This document shows, piece after piece, positions 41,973-50,845 of a stretch of DNA of 64,000 nucleotides. The stretch comes from Streptomyces sp. NBC_00464 (GTDB lineage: Bacteria; Actinomycetota; Actinomycetes; Streptomycetales; Streptomycetaceae): contig NZ_CP107899.1 of the NCBI RefSeq assembly GCF_036013915.1, positions 1,860,001-1,924,000 of the forward strand, written 5' to 3'. The translations under genes were made by a program, and so were the position numbers. Numbering within the stretch: position 1 is the first letter of the stretch; each line of letters starts with the position of its first letter. Under the pieces are notes generated by a model. The model had not been told where the DNA came from and did not search any database. It worked only from the letters and a program-made list of their open reading frames with translations.

Positions 41973-43673
41973 TCAGAAGCCGGGCGGCTCCGTGTAGGTG
42001 CCCCACTCCTCGCGCAGCACCCCGCAGATCTCGCCGAGGGTCGCCTCCGCGCGTACGGCGTCGAGCATCGGCGCGATCATGTTGGAGCCGTCGCGGGCGG
42101 CGGCCAGCATCGCCTCCAGTGCGGCGGTCACCCGGGCGTCGTCGCGGTCCGCCTTGCGGCCGGCGAGCTCGCGGACCTGCTCGCGCTCGACCTCGTGGCT
42201 GACCCGCAGGATCTCCAGGTCGCCGGTGACCGAGCCGAGCGCGACGTTGACGCCGACGACCCGCTTGTCGCCCTTCTCCAGCGACCGCTGGTACTGGAAG
42301 GCGGATTCGGCGATCTCGCCGGTGAACCAGCCGTCCTCGATGCCGCGCAGGATGCCCGATGTCATCGGCCCGATGGGGTGCTGTCCGTCCGGGTGGGCCC
42401 GGGTGCCGCGCTCCCTGATCTGCTCGAAGACCTTCTCGGCCTCCGCCTCGATCCGGTCGGTGAGCTGCTCCACGTACCAGGAACCGCCCAGCGGGTCGGC
42501 CACGTTGGCGACGCCGGTCTCCTCCATCAGCACCTGCTGGGTGCGCAGCGCGATCTCGGCGGCCTGCGCGGAGGGGAGCGCGAGGGTCTCGTCGAGGGCG
42601 TTGGTGTGCAGGGAGTTGGTGCCGCCGAGGACGGCGGAGAGCGCCTCGACGGCGGTGCGTACGACGTTGTTGTACGGCTGCTGGGCGGTCAGCGAGACGC
42701 CGGCGGTCTGGGTGTGGAAGCGGAGCCACTGCGCCTTGTCGGTCTTCGCGCCGTACGTCTCCTTCATCCAGCGGGCCCAGATCCGGCGGGCCGCGCGGAA
42801 CTTGGCGATCTCCTCGAAGAAGTCGAGGTGCGCGTCGAAGAAGAAGGAGAGCCCGGGGGCGAAGGTGTCGACGTCGAGCCCGCGGGAGAGGCCGAGCTCC
42901 ACGTAGCCGAAGCCGTCGGCGAGGGTGTAGGCGAGCTCCTGCGCGGCCGTGGCCCCGGCTTCGCGGATGTGGTAGCCGGAGACGGAGAGCGGCTTGTAGG
43001 CGGGGATGTCGCGGGCGCAGTGCTCCATCAGGTCGCCGATGAGGCGCAGGTGGGGCTCGGGCTGGAAGAGCCACTCCTTCTGCGCGATGTACTCCTTGAA
43101 GATGTCCGTCTGCAGCGTGCCGTTGAGCACGGCCGGGTCGATGCCCTGCCGCTCGGCGGCGACCAGGTACATGCAGAAGACGGGCACGGCGGGGCCGCTG
43201 ATGGTCATCGAGGTGGTGACGTCGCCGAGGGGGATGTCCTTGAAGAGGACCTCCATGTCGGCGGCGGAGTCGATGGCGACCCCGCAGTGACCGACCTCGC
43301 CGAGCGCGCGGGGGTCGTCGGAGTCCCGGCCCATCAGCGTCGGCATGTCGAAGGCGACGCTCAGGCCGCCGCCGCCCGCGGCGAGGATCATCTTGTAGCG
43401 CTCGTTGGTCTGCTCGGCGTTGCCGAAGCCGGCGAACTGGCGGATGGTCCAGGTGCGGCCGCGGTAGCCGGTCGGGTGGAGTCCGCGGGTGAAGGGGTAC
43501 TCTCCGGGCCAGCCGATCCGCTCGAAGCCCTCGTACGCGTCCCCGGGCCGGGGGCCGTAGACGGGCTCGACCGGGTCCCCGGAGAGCGTGGTGAAGTCCG
43601 CGTCGCGCTTGCGGGCCTTGTCGTAACGGGCCTGCCAGCGTTGGCGGCCTTCCTCGATCGCGTCAGCGTCCAT
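41973..43673 (-). CDS. icmA: Isobutyryl-CoA mutase, large subunit
   Basis: The 566-residue protein is the substrate-binding subunit of a coenzyme-B12 mutase that interconverts isobutyryl-CoA and n-butyryl-CoA. It has no B12-binding domain, so it needs a separate small subunit (not in the window). With the ATG at 43673, Phe80 (TIRQF) and Gln198 (YIAQK) fall exactly at the positions I recall for IcmA, where methylmalonyl-CoA mutases have Tyr89 and Arg207. This both supports the assignment and decides the start. A -10-like TAAATT ends 7 bases before that ATG and no ribosome site exists, so it should be leaderless. A 24-bp palindrome overlaps the promoter. MeaB and epimerase genes lie 10-12 kb away. 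Confidence 0.9.
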   Translation of the reverse strand: MDADAIEEGRQRWQARYDKARKRDADFTTLSGDPVEPVYGPRPGDAYEGFERIGWPGEYPFTRGLHPTGYRGRTWTIRQFAGFGNAEQTNERYKMILAAGGGGLSVAFDMPTLMGRDSDDPRALGEVGHCGVAIDSAADMEVLFKDIPLGDVTTSMTISGPAVPVFCMYLVAAERQGIDPAVLNGTLQTDIFKEYIAQKEWLFQPEPHLRLIGDLMEHCARDIPAYKPLSVSGYHIREAGATAAQELAYTLADGFGYVELGLSRGLDVDTFAPGLSFFFDAHLDFFEEIAKFRAARRIWARWMKETYGAKTDKAQWLRFHTQTAGVSLTAQQPYNNVVRTAVEALSAVLGGTNSLHTNALDETLALPSAQAAEIALRTQQVLMEETGVANVADPLGGSWYVEQLTDRIEAEAEKVFEQIRERGTRAHPDGQHPIGPMTSGILRGIEDGWFTGEIAESAFQYQRSLEKGDKRVVGVNVALGSVTGDLEILRVSHEVEREQVRELAGRKADRDDARVTAALEAMLAAARDGSNMIAPMLDAVRAEATLGEICGVLREEWGTYTEPPGF

Positions 43674-43681
43674 GCATATCA

Positions 43682-43705
43682 ATTTACTAGGACGTCCTAG
43701 TAAAT
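43682..43705. promoter_or_regulatory. 24-bp perfect palindrome over the icmA promoter
   Basis: ATTTACTAGGAC is followed directly by its exact complement. The right part of the icmA promoter (minus-strand -10 TAAATT, 43686-43681) lies inside it, so a bound protein would block transcription. A MarR gene is encoded 450 bases away on the same strand. Confidence 0.75.
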
Positions 43706-43717
43706 GTCGATGACAAA

Positions 43718-43742
43718 CCGCCCGGTGCTTTGCACGGGGCGG
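43718..43742 (-). terminator. Terminator of the DUF3817 gene
   Basis: CCGCCCGGTGC and its near-complement enclose TTT, one mismatch in 11. It lies 7 bases past the stop codon, followed on the minus strand by TTTGTCA. Confidence 0.65.
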
Positions 43743-43748
43743 TCGGGG

Positions 43749-44084
43749 TCAGACCTTGGCAGCGGCCGCGGGGGCCGCGTCCGCGATCAGCGGCTCGACC
43801 TCACGGACGACCTTGCGCTCCACGAAGAACGCGGCCGTCGGGATGGTGCCGGAGATCAGCACCCAGGCCAGCTTGCCCAGCGGCCACTTCGCCTTGGAGC
43901 CGAGGTCGAAGGCGAAGATCAGGTAGATGATGTACAGCACGCCGTGGATCTGGGAGACGACGAGGGTCAGCCCCTCACCCTTGTCGAAGCCGTACTTGAA
44001 GATCATGCACACGCAGAGGATCAGCAACATGACGGCGGTGACGTAAGCCATCACCCGATAGCGGGTCAGCACACTGCGTTTCAT
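43749..44084 (-). CDS. DUF3817 family membrane protein
   Basis: The 111-residue protein has three predicted membrane helices (VMAYVTAVMLLILCVCMIF, IHGVLYIIYLIFAFDLG, LAWVLISGTIPTAAFFVE), matching the DUF3817 layout in which the YIIYL segment is hallmark. Function is unknown. It follows the MarR gene by 65 bases on the same strand and may belong to the MFS-MarR unit. A paralogue lies at 47605-47955. Confidence 0.85.
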   Translation of the reverse strand: MKRSVLTRYRVMAYVTAVMLLILCVCMIFKYGFDKGEGLTLVVSQIHGVLYIIYLIFAFDLGSKAKWPLGKLAWVLISGTIPTAAFFVERKVVREVEPLIADAAPAAAAKV

Positions 44085-44149
44085 GCCATCGAGCGTAACC
44101 GGACGTCCGGGGCGATCTTGCAGCGGGCCCCGCGCCGGAACGGCCCCTG

Positions 44150-44659
44150 TCAGATCTCCTCGAAGTCCTGGGCGGCGATACGCAGCGGGCGCAGCAGCGC
44201 GAAGATCTCCGCGCATTCCTCGGCGTCGTACACCCCGAGACCGAACTCCATCGCGACCAGCTCACGGGTGGCGGACTCGACGACCTCGCGGCCCTTGTCG
44301 GTGATGGAGGCGAGCGTTCCGCGACCGTCGTTCGGGTTGGGGCGCTTGTCGACGAGACCGGAGCGCACCAGCCGGTCCACCGTGTTCGTCACCGAGGTGG
44401 GGTGGACCATCAGCCGCTCGCCGATCTTGGACATCGGCAGCTCGCCGGCTTTGGAGAAGGTGAGCAGCACCAGCGCCTCGTACCGCGCGAAGGTCAGTCC
44501 GTACGGTTTGACGACCGCGTCGACCTCGGCGAGCAGGATCTGCTGCGCCCGCATGATCGAGGTGATCGCCCCCATGGAGGGAACCGGGCCCCAGCGCTGC
44601 TGCCAGAGTTCGTCGGCGCGGGCGATGGGATCGAAGGGGAGACTGAGCGGCTTCGGCAC
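44150..44659 (-). CDS. MarR family transcriptional regulator
   Basis: The 169-residue protein has the MarR winged HTH in the middle (about 60-125: LTFARYEALVLLTFS, LMVHPTSVTNTVDRLVRSGL, RPNPNDGRGTLASITDKG) and flanking dimer helices. The GTG start follows the MFS stop by 10 bases, but TAAGGT ends 7 bases before it, so it may also be made from its own leaderless promoter inside the MFS gene end. It could control the MFS transporter and is the nearest candidate for the icmA palindrome, which is a guess. Confidence 0.88.
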   Translation of the reverse strand: MPKPLSLPFDPIARADELWQQRWGPVPSMGAITSIMRAQQILLAEVDAVVKPYGLTFARYEALVLLTFSKAGELPMSKIGERLMVHPTSVTNTVDRLVRSGLVDKRPNPNDGRGTLASITDKGREVVESATRELVAMEFGLGVYDAEECAEIFALLRPLRIAAQDFEEI

Positions 44660-44669
44660 GGCATCGACC

Positions 44670-46193
44670 TTACCTACTGGTCACATGCCGGTCCTCACCG
44701 TCTCGAACTTCGGTCCGAATACGGTGCGAGGGGCCGGTTCTGCGGACCTCGGCGACAAGCAGCAGCAGGCACAGCGTGCCCAGGACGCCGGCCCCGGCGA
44801 CCACCTGGTGCACGGGGAAGAACTCGGCGGCCAGTCCGGCCAGGGCCATGCCGACGCCCTGGAGCGTCATCAGTCCGGCGGTGAGCAGGGTCATGGCCCG
44901 GCCGCGCAGCTCGTCGGGGACGGCCTCGACGAACCACTGGTCGAGGCCGATGACGTACGCCGATCCCGCACCGGCCAGCACCAGCGCGACCGCTGCCAGC
45001 GCCACCCCGGGGCGGAACCCGTACAGCACGAGGGGCAGCAGCCCGGCCGCGGCGAGCGGCAGCACGATCAGGGAGCGGGACCGGGGGCTGAGGGCCGCGC
45101 CCGCGTACAGCTCGGCGGCGATGGAGCCGACGGGCATCGCACACATCAGCAGCCCGAGCGCGGTGCTGCCCACACCGATCTCGTCGGCGTACGGGGCGGC
45201 CAGCGCCTCCGGGGCGACGACGAACACCGGGGGCAGCCAGAAGAGCAGTATCAGCGCCCGGATCCGGCGGTGGCCGAACACCAGCCGGGCACCGGAGAGC
45301 GACTCCTTCAGCAACGTGCCGCCCGCCCCGCCACCGGTGCGCGCGGGCCGGTCGCGGGTGCCGAGGCGGAGCAGTGCGGCCGAGCAGAGGAAGGTGGCGA
45401 CGGTGATCGTGATCGCGCCGCGCGGGGAGACCACGGCGAGCAGCAGTCCGCCCACGCCGAAGCCGGCGAGCAGTGCGCTCTGCGAGACGATCCGCAGCAG
45501 CGAGCGCCCCAGGACGAACAGGTCGCCCTCGCCCAGGATGTCGGTGAGCGCGGCCATCCTGGTCCCGGTGAAGACGGGCGAGACGGCGGCGACGAGGCAG
45601 CGCAGCACGAGAAGTCCGGCGACGGGGGTGCCCGGCAGCACCATCACGGCGACGCAGCCGGCACAGATCAGGTCGCAGGTGACGAGCACCCGGCGTGCGG
45701 GGTAGCGGTCGGCGATCCCGGCGAAGAGGGTGCCGCCGACGAGGTAGGGCAGCATGCCGAGCGCGAAGGTCAGGGCGCTGAGCAGGGGCGAGGCGGTGAG
45801 GTCGTACACGAGCACGGTGAGCGCGAGTTCGCTGACGACGACGCCGAGCAGCGAGAGCAGATGCGCGGCGAAGACGGCCCGGAACTCCCGCACGGCGAAG
45901 ACCGCCCCGTAGCCGCGTGGGCCGCCCGCCGTCGCGGGTGCGTCCGGTGCCGTCAGGGGTGCGTGCGGTGCCGTCGCGGGTGCGTCCGGCACCCGGAGCG
46001 CGGGCGGTCCGCTCGGGTCGGGGGGACCGGCGCGCTCCGGGTGCGGGGCCGGAAGAGGGGCCGGTCCGGTGGTGGCGGGGCTCGCGGTGCGCGGGGCGGG
46101 CGGCGTGCCGGTCCCGGGCGGGACCTGCCGGTCGCTGGGGGTGTCCGTCGCTTCGCGGGGCCTGCCCGGCAGGGGATCGGTGTCTCTCGGCAT
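44670..46193 (-). CDS. MFS transporter (probable efflux)
   Basis: The 507-residue protein has a Pro/Ala/Thr-rich cytoplasmic head (1-100, tandem PDAPATAP-like repeats) and about 12 membrane helices, with the MFS loop DRYPARRVLVTCD between helices 2 and 3. VDQWFVEAVPDELRGRAMTL is typical of the third-cytoplasmic-loop region of drug/antibiotic exporters (here GLDQWFVEAV). The start ATG at 46193 is tentative: the ribosome site is weak, and the next gene starts divergently 81 bases away. It is followed by MarR (10-base gap), the usual efflux-repressor pairing. Confidence 0.82.
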   Translation of the reverse strand: MPRDTDPLPGRPREATDTPSDRQVPPGTGTPPAPRTASPATTGPAPLPAPHPERAGPPDPSGPPALRVPDAPATAPHAPLTAPDAPATAGGPRGYGAVFAVREFRAVFAAHLLSLLGVVVSELALTVLVYDLTASPLLSALTFALGMLPYLVGGTLFAGIADRYPARRVLVTCDLICAGCVAVMVLPGTPVAGLLVLRCLVAAVSPVFTGTRMAALTDILGEGDLFVLGRSLLRIVSQSALLAGFGVGGLLLAVVSPRGAITITVATFLCSAALLRLGTRDRPARTGGGAGGTLLKESLSGARLVFGHRRIRALILLFWLPPVFVVAPEALAAPYADEIGVGSTALGLLMCAMPVGSIAAELYAGAALSPRSRSLIVLPLAAAGLLPLVLYGFRPGVALAAVALVLAGAGSAYVIGLDQWFVEAVPDELRGRAMTLLTAGLMTLQGVGMALAGLAAEFFPVHQVVAGAGVLGTLCLLLLVAEVRRTGPSHRIRTEVRDGEDRHVTSR

Positions 46194-46273
46194 GGAGGCA
46201 GCGTGCGGGAGCGCGGCACCCCTTCCGTAGACTTTCGGGCCCAGCCGAATCTTCGCGACCCGAGACCGAGACA

Positions 46274-47256
46274 TGCCCGTCCATCTGCACTTCGACGAGA
46301 GCGATCTGCTGCGCTGCCGCTTCGCGGTCTCACCACTCTGGGAGACGCAGGCCGCCGTGCGGGTGCTGGGGCGGCCCGAACGGCAGGGGTATCACCTGCC
46401 GTGGCTGCGCAGGATCCGGGGCGCGGCCGCCGGGCTCGGTCTGGAGCCGCTGTGGCTGCTGATGGCGGAGGGCGGCCACAGTCCGGACTTCTTCTGCCCG
46501 CCGCCGATCGGGCCCCTCGCCTCCTTCGAGGAGGAGATCGCGGGGGTGCGGGCCATCGATCCCCGGCTGGCCGGCCAGGACATGGCCCGGTCGCTGGCGG
46601 ACCGGCCCGAGGTGCTGCGCTCCCCCGCCGGGCAGACCCTGCTGGCCGATCCCGAGCGGGCCGTGCGGGAACTGGCCGACCTGCTGGAGCAGGCCTGGCG
46701 GGTGCTGATCGAGCCTCACTGGCCCCGGCTGCGCGCCCTGCTGGAGGCGGATGTGGCCTATCACTCGCGGCGGCTCGCGGCGGTCGGCTTCGAGCGGCTG
46801 CTGGGCGAGCTGAGCCCGCAGCTGCGCTGGGCGGACTCGACGCTCACCCTCACCCGTACGCGCGCCCGCCACTCCCGGGTGCTCGGCGGGCAGGGTCTCG
46901 TCCTGATGCCGTCCGTCTTCGCCTGGCCGGACGCGGTCGGCGGTTTCGAGGATCCCTGGCAGCCCGCGGTGATCTACCCGGCACGGGGCATCGGCGGACT
47001 GTGGACGGAGCCGGGCGACAGCACCCCGGAAGTGCTCGCCCGGCTGCTCGGACGGGCGCGGGCCGATGTCCTGTGCGCGCTCGACGAGCCGGCGGGCACC
47101 AGCGCGCTCGCCCACCGGCTCGGCCTCGCGCCGTCCTCCGTCTCGGAGCATCTGTCGGTGCTCCGGGCGGCCGGGCTGCTGACGTCGCGCAGGTACGGAC
47201 ACCAGGTGCTGTACGAACGGACGCCGCTCGGCATCGCGCTGGCCGTGCCGCAATGA
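46274..47256 (+). CDS. DUF5937-type regulator with C-terminal ArsR winged helix
   Basis: The 327-residue protein carries an N-terminal DUF5937-like domain (LHFDESDLLRCRFAVSPLWE, then EPHWPRLRALLEADVAYHSR) and an ArsR-type HTH near the C-terminus (about 255-320: LDEPAGTSALAHRLGLAPSS, VSEHLSVLRAAGLLTSRRYG). Signal and target are unknown. Its ATG lies 81 bases from the divergent MFS start, so the MFS gene is the likely target. Confidence 0.88.
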
Positions 47257-47258
47257 GC

Positions 47259-47292
47259 GGAGCCCCCGGCCGGATCTGCGGCAGGGGGCTCC
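47259..47292. terminator. Bidirectional hairpin
   Basis: A perfect 9-bp stem (GGAGCCCCC) with a 16-base loop sits 2 bases past the ArsR-type gene stop and 22 from the thiamine-binding-type gene stop. Confidence 0.7.
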
Positions 47293-47314
47293 TTACGTAC
47301 GGGCGGACGTGGCG

Positions 47315-47608
47315 TCAGTCCGCCAGGTACCGCTCGACCGTCTCGACCTTCGAGGTCAGACCGTCGGTGACACCCGGGCGGATATCGGCCTTGAGCACGA
47401 GGGAGACCCGTCCGGCGCGCGCCTCCACGGCCGCGACGGCGCGCTTGACGACGTCCATGACCTCGTCCCACTCACCTTCGATGGAGGTGAACATGGCGTC
47501 CGTGCGGTTGGGCAGCCCCGACTCGCGGACGACCCGGACGGCGTCGGCGACGTACTCGCCGACGTCCTCGCCCACACCCAGCGGGCTGACGGAGAAGGCG
47601 ACGATCAT
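47315..47608 (-). CDS. MTH1187 family (YkoF-like) thiamine-binding-type protein
   Basis: The 97-residue protein fits the DUF77/MTH1187 ferredoxin-like family: [46 protein letters not shown] and a terminal [12 protein letters not shown]. Members bind thiamine or a similar small molecule. It overlaps the DUF3817 paralogue by ATGA, so they are co-translated. There is no thiamine biosynthetic gene or riboswitch nearby. Confidence 0.85.
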   Translation of the reverse strand: MIVAFSVSPLGVGEDVGEYVADAVRVVRESGLPNRTDAMFTSIEGEWDEVMDVVKRAVAAVEARAGRVSLVLKADIRPGVTDGLTSKVETVERYLAD

Positions 47609-47955
47609 GCGCTGACCGTGCCTTCCCGGCGGGCCCGCGCGGCGATGACGCCGTCGGCCTCGTAGCGCTTGAGCACCTTGTCGCCGTACAGGCCGCCGAA
47701 GGGCAGCACGCAGAGCAGGAAGAAGAACGCGACGCGCTTGAGCGGCCACTTGGTCTTGTTCCAGACGTCCAGCAGCAGGACGACGTAGATCACGAACAGC
47801 ACGCCGTGCAGCATGCCGAGCGGCATCATCAGGAAGTCGATGTCGGAGACCCGGCTCAGGACCGAGCCGAAGAGGATCAGCGCCGGGAAGGAGAGCGCCT
47901 CGGGAATCGAGATGAGGCGCAGCCGGTGCAGGGCGGTAGCGGTCTTGATGTCCAC
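47605..47955 (-). CDS. DUF3817 family membrane protein (second copy)
   Basis: The 116-residue protein has three membrane helices ([54 protein letters not shown]). It resembles the 43749 gene, sharing the HGVL(Y/F)xIY and TKWPL/AKWPL segments. GTG is chosen by AAGG and the [12 protein letters not shown] start; the open frame continues upstream. Function unknown. Confidence 0.85.
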   Translation of the reverse strand: MDIKTATALHRLRLISIPEALSFPALILFGSVLSRVSDIDFLMMPLGMLHGVLFVIYVVLLLDVWNKTKWPLKRVAFFFLLCVLPFGGLYGDKVLKRYEADGVIAARARREGTVSA

Positions 47956-48195
47956 GGGGGCACCTTCGGTGGGAGGACGGTGACAGCTTGTGAACGCAGG
48001 CACAAGCGGCACCCATTGTGGCATCGCCGCTCGCGGTGTCCGGCGGCGGGGGCGGGCCCGCAGCGCTCCCTCCGTAAGAGATACGTCCCGATTGCGTCCG
48101 GGTCCGGTACCGGATGCGTATCAGGGGCGGTTCAGGGGGCCGGATCGGGTGACACGCCCTGTTCCGGCGGCGGCACCTGCCGCTACCTTCGCCGG

Positions 48196-48834
48196 GTGGC
48201 AATGTTCCGACTCCAAGGCAGCAAGACGCTCGCCGTCGACCTGACCGGCGACACCGTCAAGGCGAAGAACGGCTCGATGGTCGCGTACGACGGCCGGATG
48301 ACGTTCAAGAAGATGACCGGCGGGGGTGAGGGCCTGCGCGGCATGGTGACCCGCCGGCTGACCGGCGAGCAGATGGCCGTGATGGAGGTGACCGGGCAGG
48401 GCACCTGCTTCTTCGCCGACCGCGCGAGCGAGATCAGTCTCGTCTCGCTGCACGGCGACAAGCTGTACGTCGAAGCGAGCAATCTGCTCTGCACCGACGC
48501 CGGACTGCGCACCGGCACCACCTTCACCGGGATGCGCGGCAGCGCGGCGGGCAACGGCCTGTTCACCACCACCGTCGAGGGAACCGGCCAGGCGGCGATC
48601 ATGTCGGACGGCTCGGCCGTGGCCCTGCGGGTCTCCGCCCAGTACCCGCTCTTCGTCGACCCGGGCGCCTACATCGCCCATCAGGGCAACCTCCAGCAGC
48701 ACTTCCAGTCCGGGGTGAACTTCAGGACGCTGATGGGCGAGGGATCGGGCGAGTCCTTCCAGATCCGGTTCGAGGGCGAAGGACTCGTCTACGTCCAGCC
48801 CAGCGAGCGGAACACGATCGGGGGCAACGTCTGA
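48196..48834 (+). CDS. AIM24 family protein, first of three
   Basis: The 212-residue protein is a beta-helix-like AIM24 (TIGR00266/DUF124) member: [16 protein letters not shown] [38 protein letters not shown], and [16 protein letters not shown] [14 protein letters not shown] near the end. GTG (48196) and ATG (48202) are both possible; no ribosome site is seen, and TACCTT lies 6 bases before the GTG, so the transcript may be leaderless. It runs directly into the next AIM24 gene (TGATG). Confidence 0.88.
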   Translation: MAMFRLQGSKTLAVDLTGDTVKAKNGSMVAYDGRMTFKKMTGGGEGLRGMVTRRLTGEQMAVMEVTGQGTCFFADRASEISLVSLHGDKLYVEASNLLCTDAGLRTGTTFTGMRGSAAGNGLFTTTVEGTGQAAIMSDGSAVALRVSAQYPLFVDPGAYIAHQGNLQQHFQSGVNFRTLMGEGSGESFQIRFEGEGLVYVQPSERNTIGGNV

Positions 48835-49484
48835 TGCCGTTCCGCGAGATCAACTCGAAGATGGTCGAGGCGACGGTGATCCCCGGCCAGAAGATGTTCA
48901 GCCAGCGCGGCGCGATGCTGGCCTACCGGGGCGAGGTGTCGTTCACGCCGAACATCCAGGGCGGCCAGGGCGGTGTGATGTCGATGATCGGCCGCCGGCT
49001 GGCGAACGAGGCGACCCCGCTGATGACGGTCGAGGGAAACGGCACGGTGATGTTCGGCCACGGCGGTCACCACATCCAGGTGATCAACCTGGCCGGGGAC
49101 ACCCTCTATGTGGAGGCCGACCGGCTGCTCGCCTTCGACGGGGCACTGCAGCAGGGCACGATGTTCATGGGCTCGCAGGGCGGCGTGATGGGCATGGTGC
49201 GCGGCCAGGTGAGCGGGCAGGGCCTGTTCACCACGACGCTCAAGGGGCACGGCGCGGTGGCGGTGATGGCGCACGGCGGGGTCATCGAGCTGCCGATCAC
49301 GCCGGGCCGCGAGGTGCATGTGGACCCGCAGGCGTATGTCGCGCACCACGGCGACGTGACCAACAAGCTCTCCACCGCGCTGGGCTGGCGCGAGATGGTG
49401 GGGCGGGGTTCCGGCGAGGGGTTCCAGCTGGAGCTCAGCGGCAGTGGTGCGGTGTACGTCCAGGCCTCGGAGGAGAAGCTGTGA
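48834..49484 (+). CDS. AIM24 family protein, second of three
   Basis: The 216-residue paralogue has MLAYRGEVSFTPNIQGGQGG, GNGTVMFGHGGHHIQVINLA, TLYVEADRLLAFDG and VDPQAYVAHHGDV. Its ATG overlaps the previous stop by one base, so translation is coupled. AIM24 proteins are linked to membrane organisation in other organisms; the bacterial role is open. Confidence 0.88.
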   Translation: MPFREINSKMVEATVIPGQKMFSQRGAMLAYRGEVSFTPNIQGGQGGVMSMIGRRLANEATPLMTVEGNGTVMFGHGGHHIQVINLAGDTLYVEADRLLAFDGALQQGTMFMGSQGGVMGMVRGQVSGQGLFTTTLKGHGAVAVMAHGGVIELPITPGREVHVDPQAYVAHHGDVTNKLSTALGWREMVGRGSGEGFQLELSGSGAVYVQASEEKL

Positions 49485-50242
49485 GCACGCCCGTGGTCTT
49501 CGACCCGATGACGCTGCCGTCGGACGACAACGTCAACGCGTACACCTTCTGTGTGGAGCTCAAGGGGAGCCAGTGGTTCCTGCAGAAGGGCAAGATGATC
49601 GCCTATTACGGGCGGATCGAGTTCAACGGCATCGGCCACGGCCGCTTCCAGGGTCTGGTCCGTACGAGCTTCCACTCGCCGCTGCACGCGAGCGACTGGG
49701 TGGTGGCCGAGGGCAGCGGGAAGATGCTGCTCGCGGACCGGGCCTTCGATGTGAACTCGTACGACCTGGACGACGGGAATCTGACGATCCGGTCCGGCAA
49801 CCTCCTCGCCTATCAGCCGACGCTGGCGCTGAAGCAGTCGATCGTGCCGGGGTTCCTGACGCTGATCGGCACGGGGAAGTTCGTCGCCGCCTCCAACGGT
49901 CCGGTGGTCTTCATGGAGCCGCCGCTGCGGGTCGACCCGCAGGCGCTGGTGGGCTGGGCGGACTGCCCCTCGCCGTGCCACCACTACGACCACGGCTACA
50001 TGACGGGCGTGCTGGGCGGGCTGCGGGCGTTCACCGGGATCGGGGGCGCCTCGGGCGAGGAGCACCAGTTCGAGTTCGTGGGCGCCGGTACGGTGCTGCT
50101 CCAGTCCAGCGAGGCGCTGATGGCCGAGCAGCCGACGGGGGCCGTGCCGCAGCAGGCGGGAGTCCCGGGGGCGGGTCAACCTGGATCCGGACCCCGCACA
50201 CCCGGTCAGCGGGGGGATCTCCAGCGTCGCCTCGGTTGGTGA
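49481..50242 (+). CDS. AIM24 family protein, third of three
   Basis: The 253-residue paralogue is the longest, with MIAYYGRIEFNGIGHGRFQG, GSGKMLLADRAFDVNSYDLD, SGNLLAYQPTLALKQ and a two-Cys segment WADCPSPCHHYDHGY not seen in the other two. A Gly/Pro/Gln-rich tail (about 215-253) follows. The GTG overlaps the previous stop (GTGA), completing a coupled three-gene operon. Confidence 0.86.
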   Translation: MSTPVVFDPMTLPSDDNVNAYTFCVELKGSQWFLQKGKMIAYYGRIEFNGIGHGRFQGLVRTSFHSPLHASDWVVAEGSGKMLLADRAFDVNSYDLDDGNLTIRSGNLLAYQPTLALKQSIVPGFLTLIGTGKFVAASNGPVVFMEPPLRVDPQALVGWADCPSPCHHYDHGYMTGVLGGLRAFTGIGGASGEEHQFEFVGAGTVLLQSSEALMAEQPTGAVPQQAGVPGAGQPGSGPRTPGQRGDLQRRLGW

Positions 50243-50343
50243 GCGGTACCCTGCGGAGTGTGACGTCGACCGTCTGCGCCCAGCCTGCGAGCGCGTGCTC
50301 GGCGTCACATTCCCCCACTTCGTCCAGCTTTCAACTTCTTAGG

Positions 50344-50349
50344 TAGAAT
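50344..50349 (+). promoter_or_regulatory. -10 element of absC (leaderless)
   Basis: TAGAAT ends 6 bases before the absC ATG at 50356, which has no ribosome site. A leaderless transcript is expected. TTCT-TAGGT-AGAA overlaps it and could be an autoregulatory dyad. Confidence 0.6.
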
Positions 50350-50355
50350 CCATAT

Positions 50356-50832
50356 ATGGAGACCGAGACGGCCACCCGCTGGCTGAGCGACGCGGAGCAG
50401 TGCGCCTGGCGCACCCACCTGGACGTCGGCAGGCTGCTGACGCACCAACTGGAGAAGGACCTCCAGCCGTTCGGCCTGACCATGAACGACTACGAGATCC
50501 TCGTCAACCTCTCGGAGTCGGACGACCAGCGCATGCGGATGAGTGACCTCGCCGGTGCCACGCTGCAGTCCAAGAGCAGGCTCTCGCACCAGATCACCCG
50601 CATGGAGAGCGCGGGCCTGGTCCGCCGGGAGAACTGCGAGTCCGACCGCCGGGGGCTGTACGCCGTCCTCACCGAGACCGGCGCCGAGACGATGCGCAAG
50701 GTCGCCCCGCACCACGTGGCGTCGGTGCGCAAGCACTTCATGGACCTGCTGACGCCCGAGGCCCTGGAGCAGCTGCACGCGGCCCTGACCCCGGTCGCCG
50801 ACCATCTGCGCGGGCGGCGCGGCAAGCTCTGA
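50356..50832 (+). CDS. absC: AbsC, MarR family regulator of antibiotic production
   Basis: The 158-residue MarR protein starts METETATRWL. Its winged HTH is MSDLAGATLQSKSRLSHQIT with DRRGLYAVLTETG. In S. coelicolor, AbsC is a zinc-responsive pleiotropic regulator of antibiotic and zincophore synthesis; assignment here rests on remembered sequence similarity and on the RapA1/A2-like neighbours. Histidines in APHHVASVRKHF could help bind zinc. It is convergent with the sensor kinase, 13 bases apart. Confidence 0.85.
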   Translation: METETATRWLSDAEQCAWRTHLDVGRLLTHQLEKDLQPFGLTMNDYEILVNLSESDDQRMRMSDLAGATLQSKSRLSHQITRMESAGLVRRENCESDRRGLYAVLTETGAETMRKVAPHHVASVRKHFMDLLTPEALEQLHAALTPVADHLRGRRGKL

Positions 50833-50845
50833 TCCACCGGGGTGT

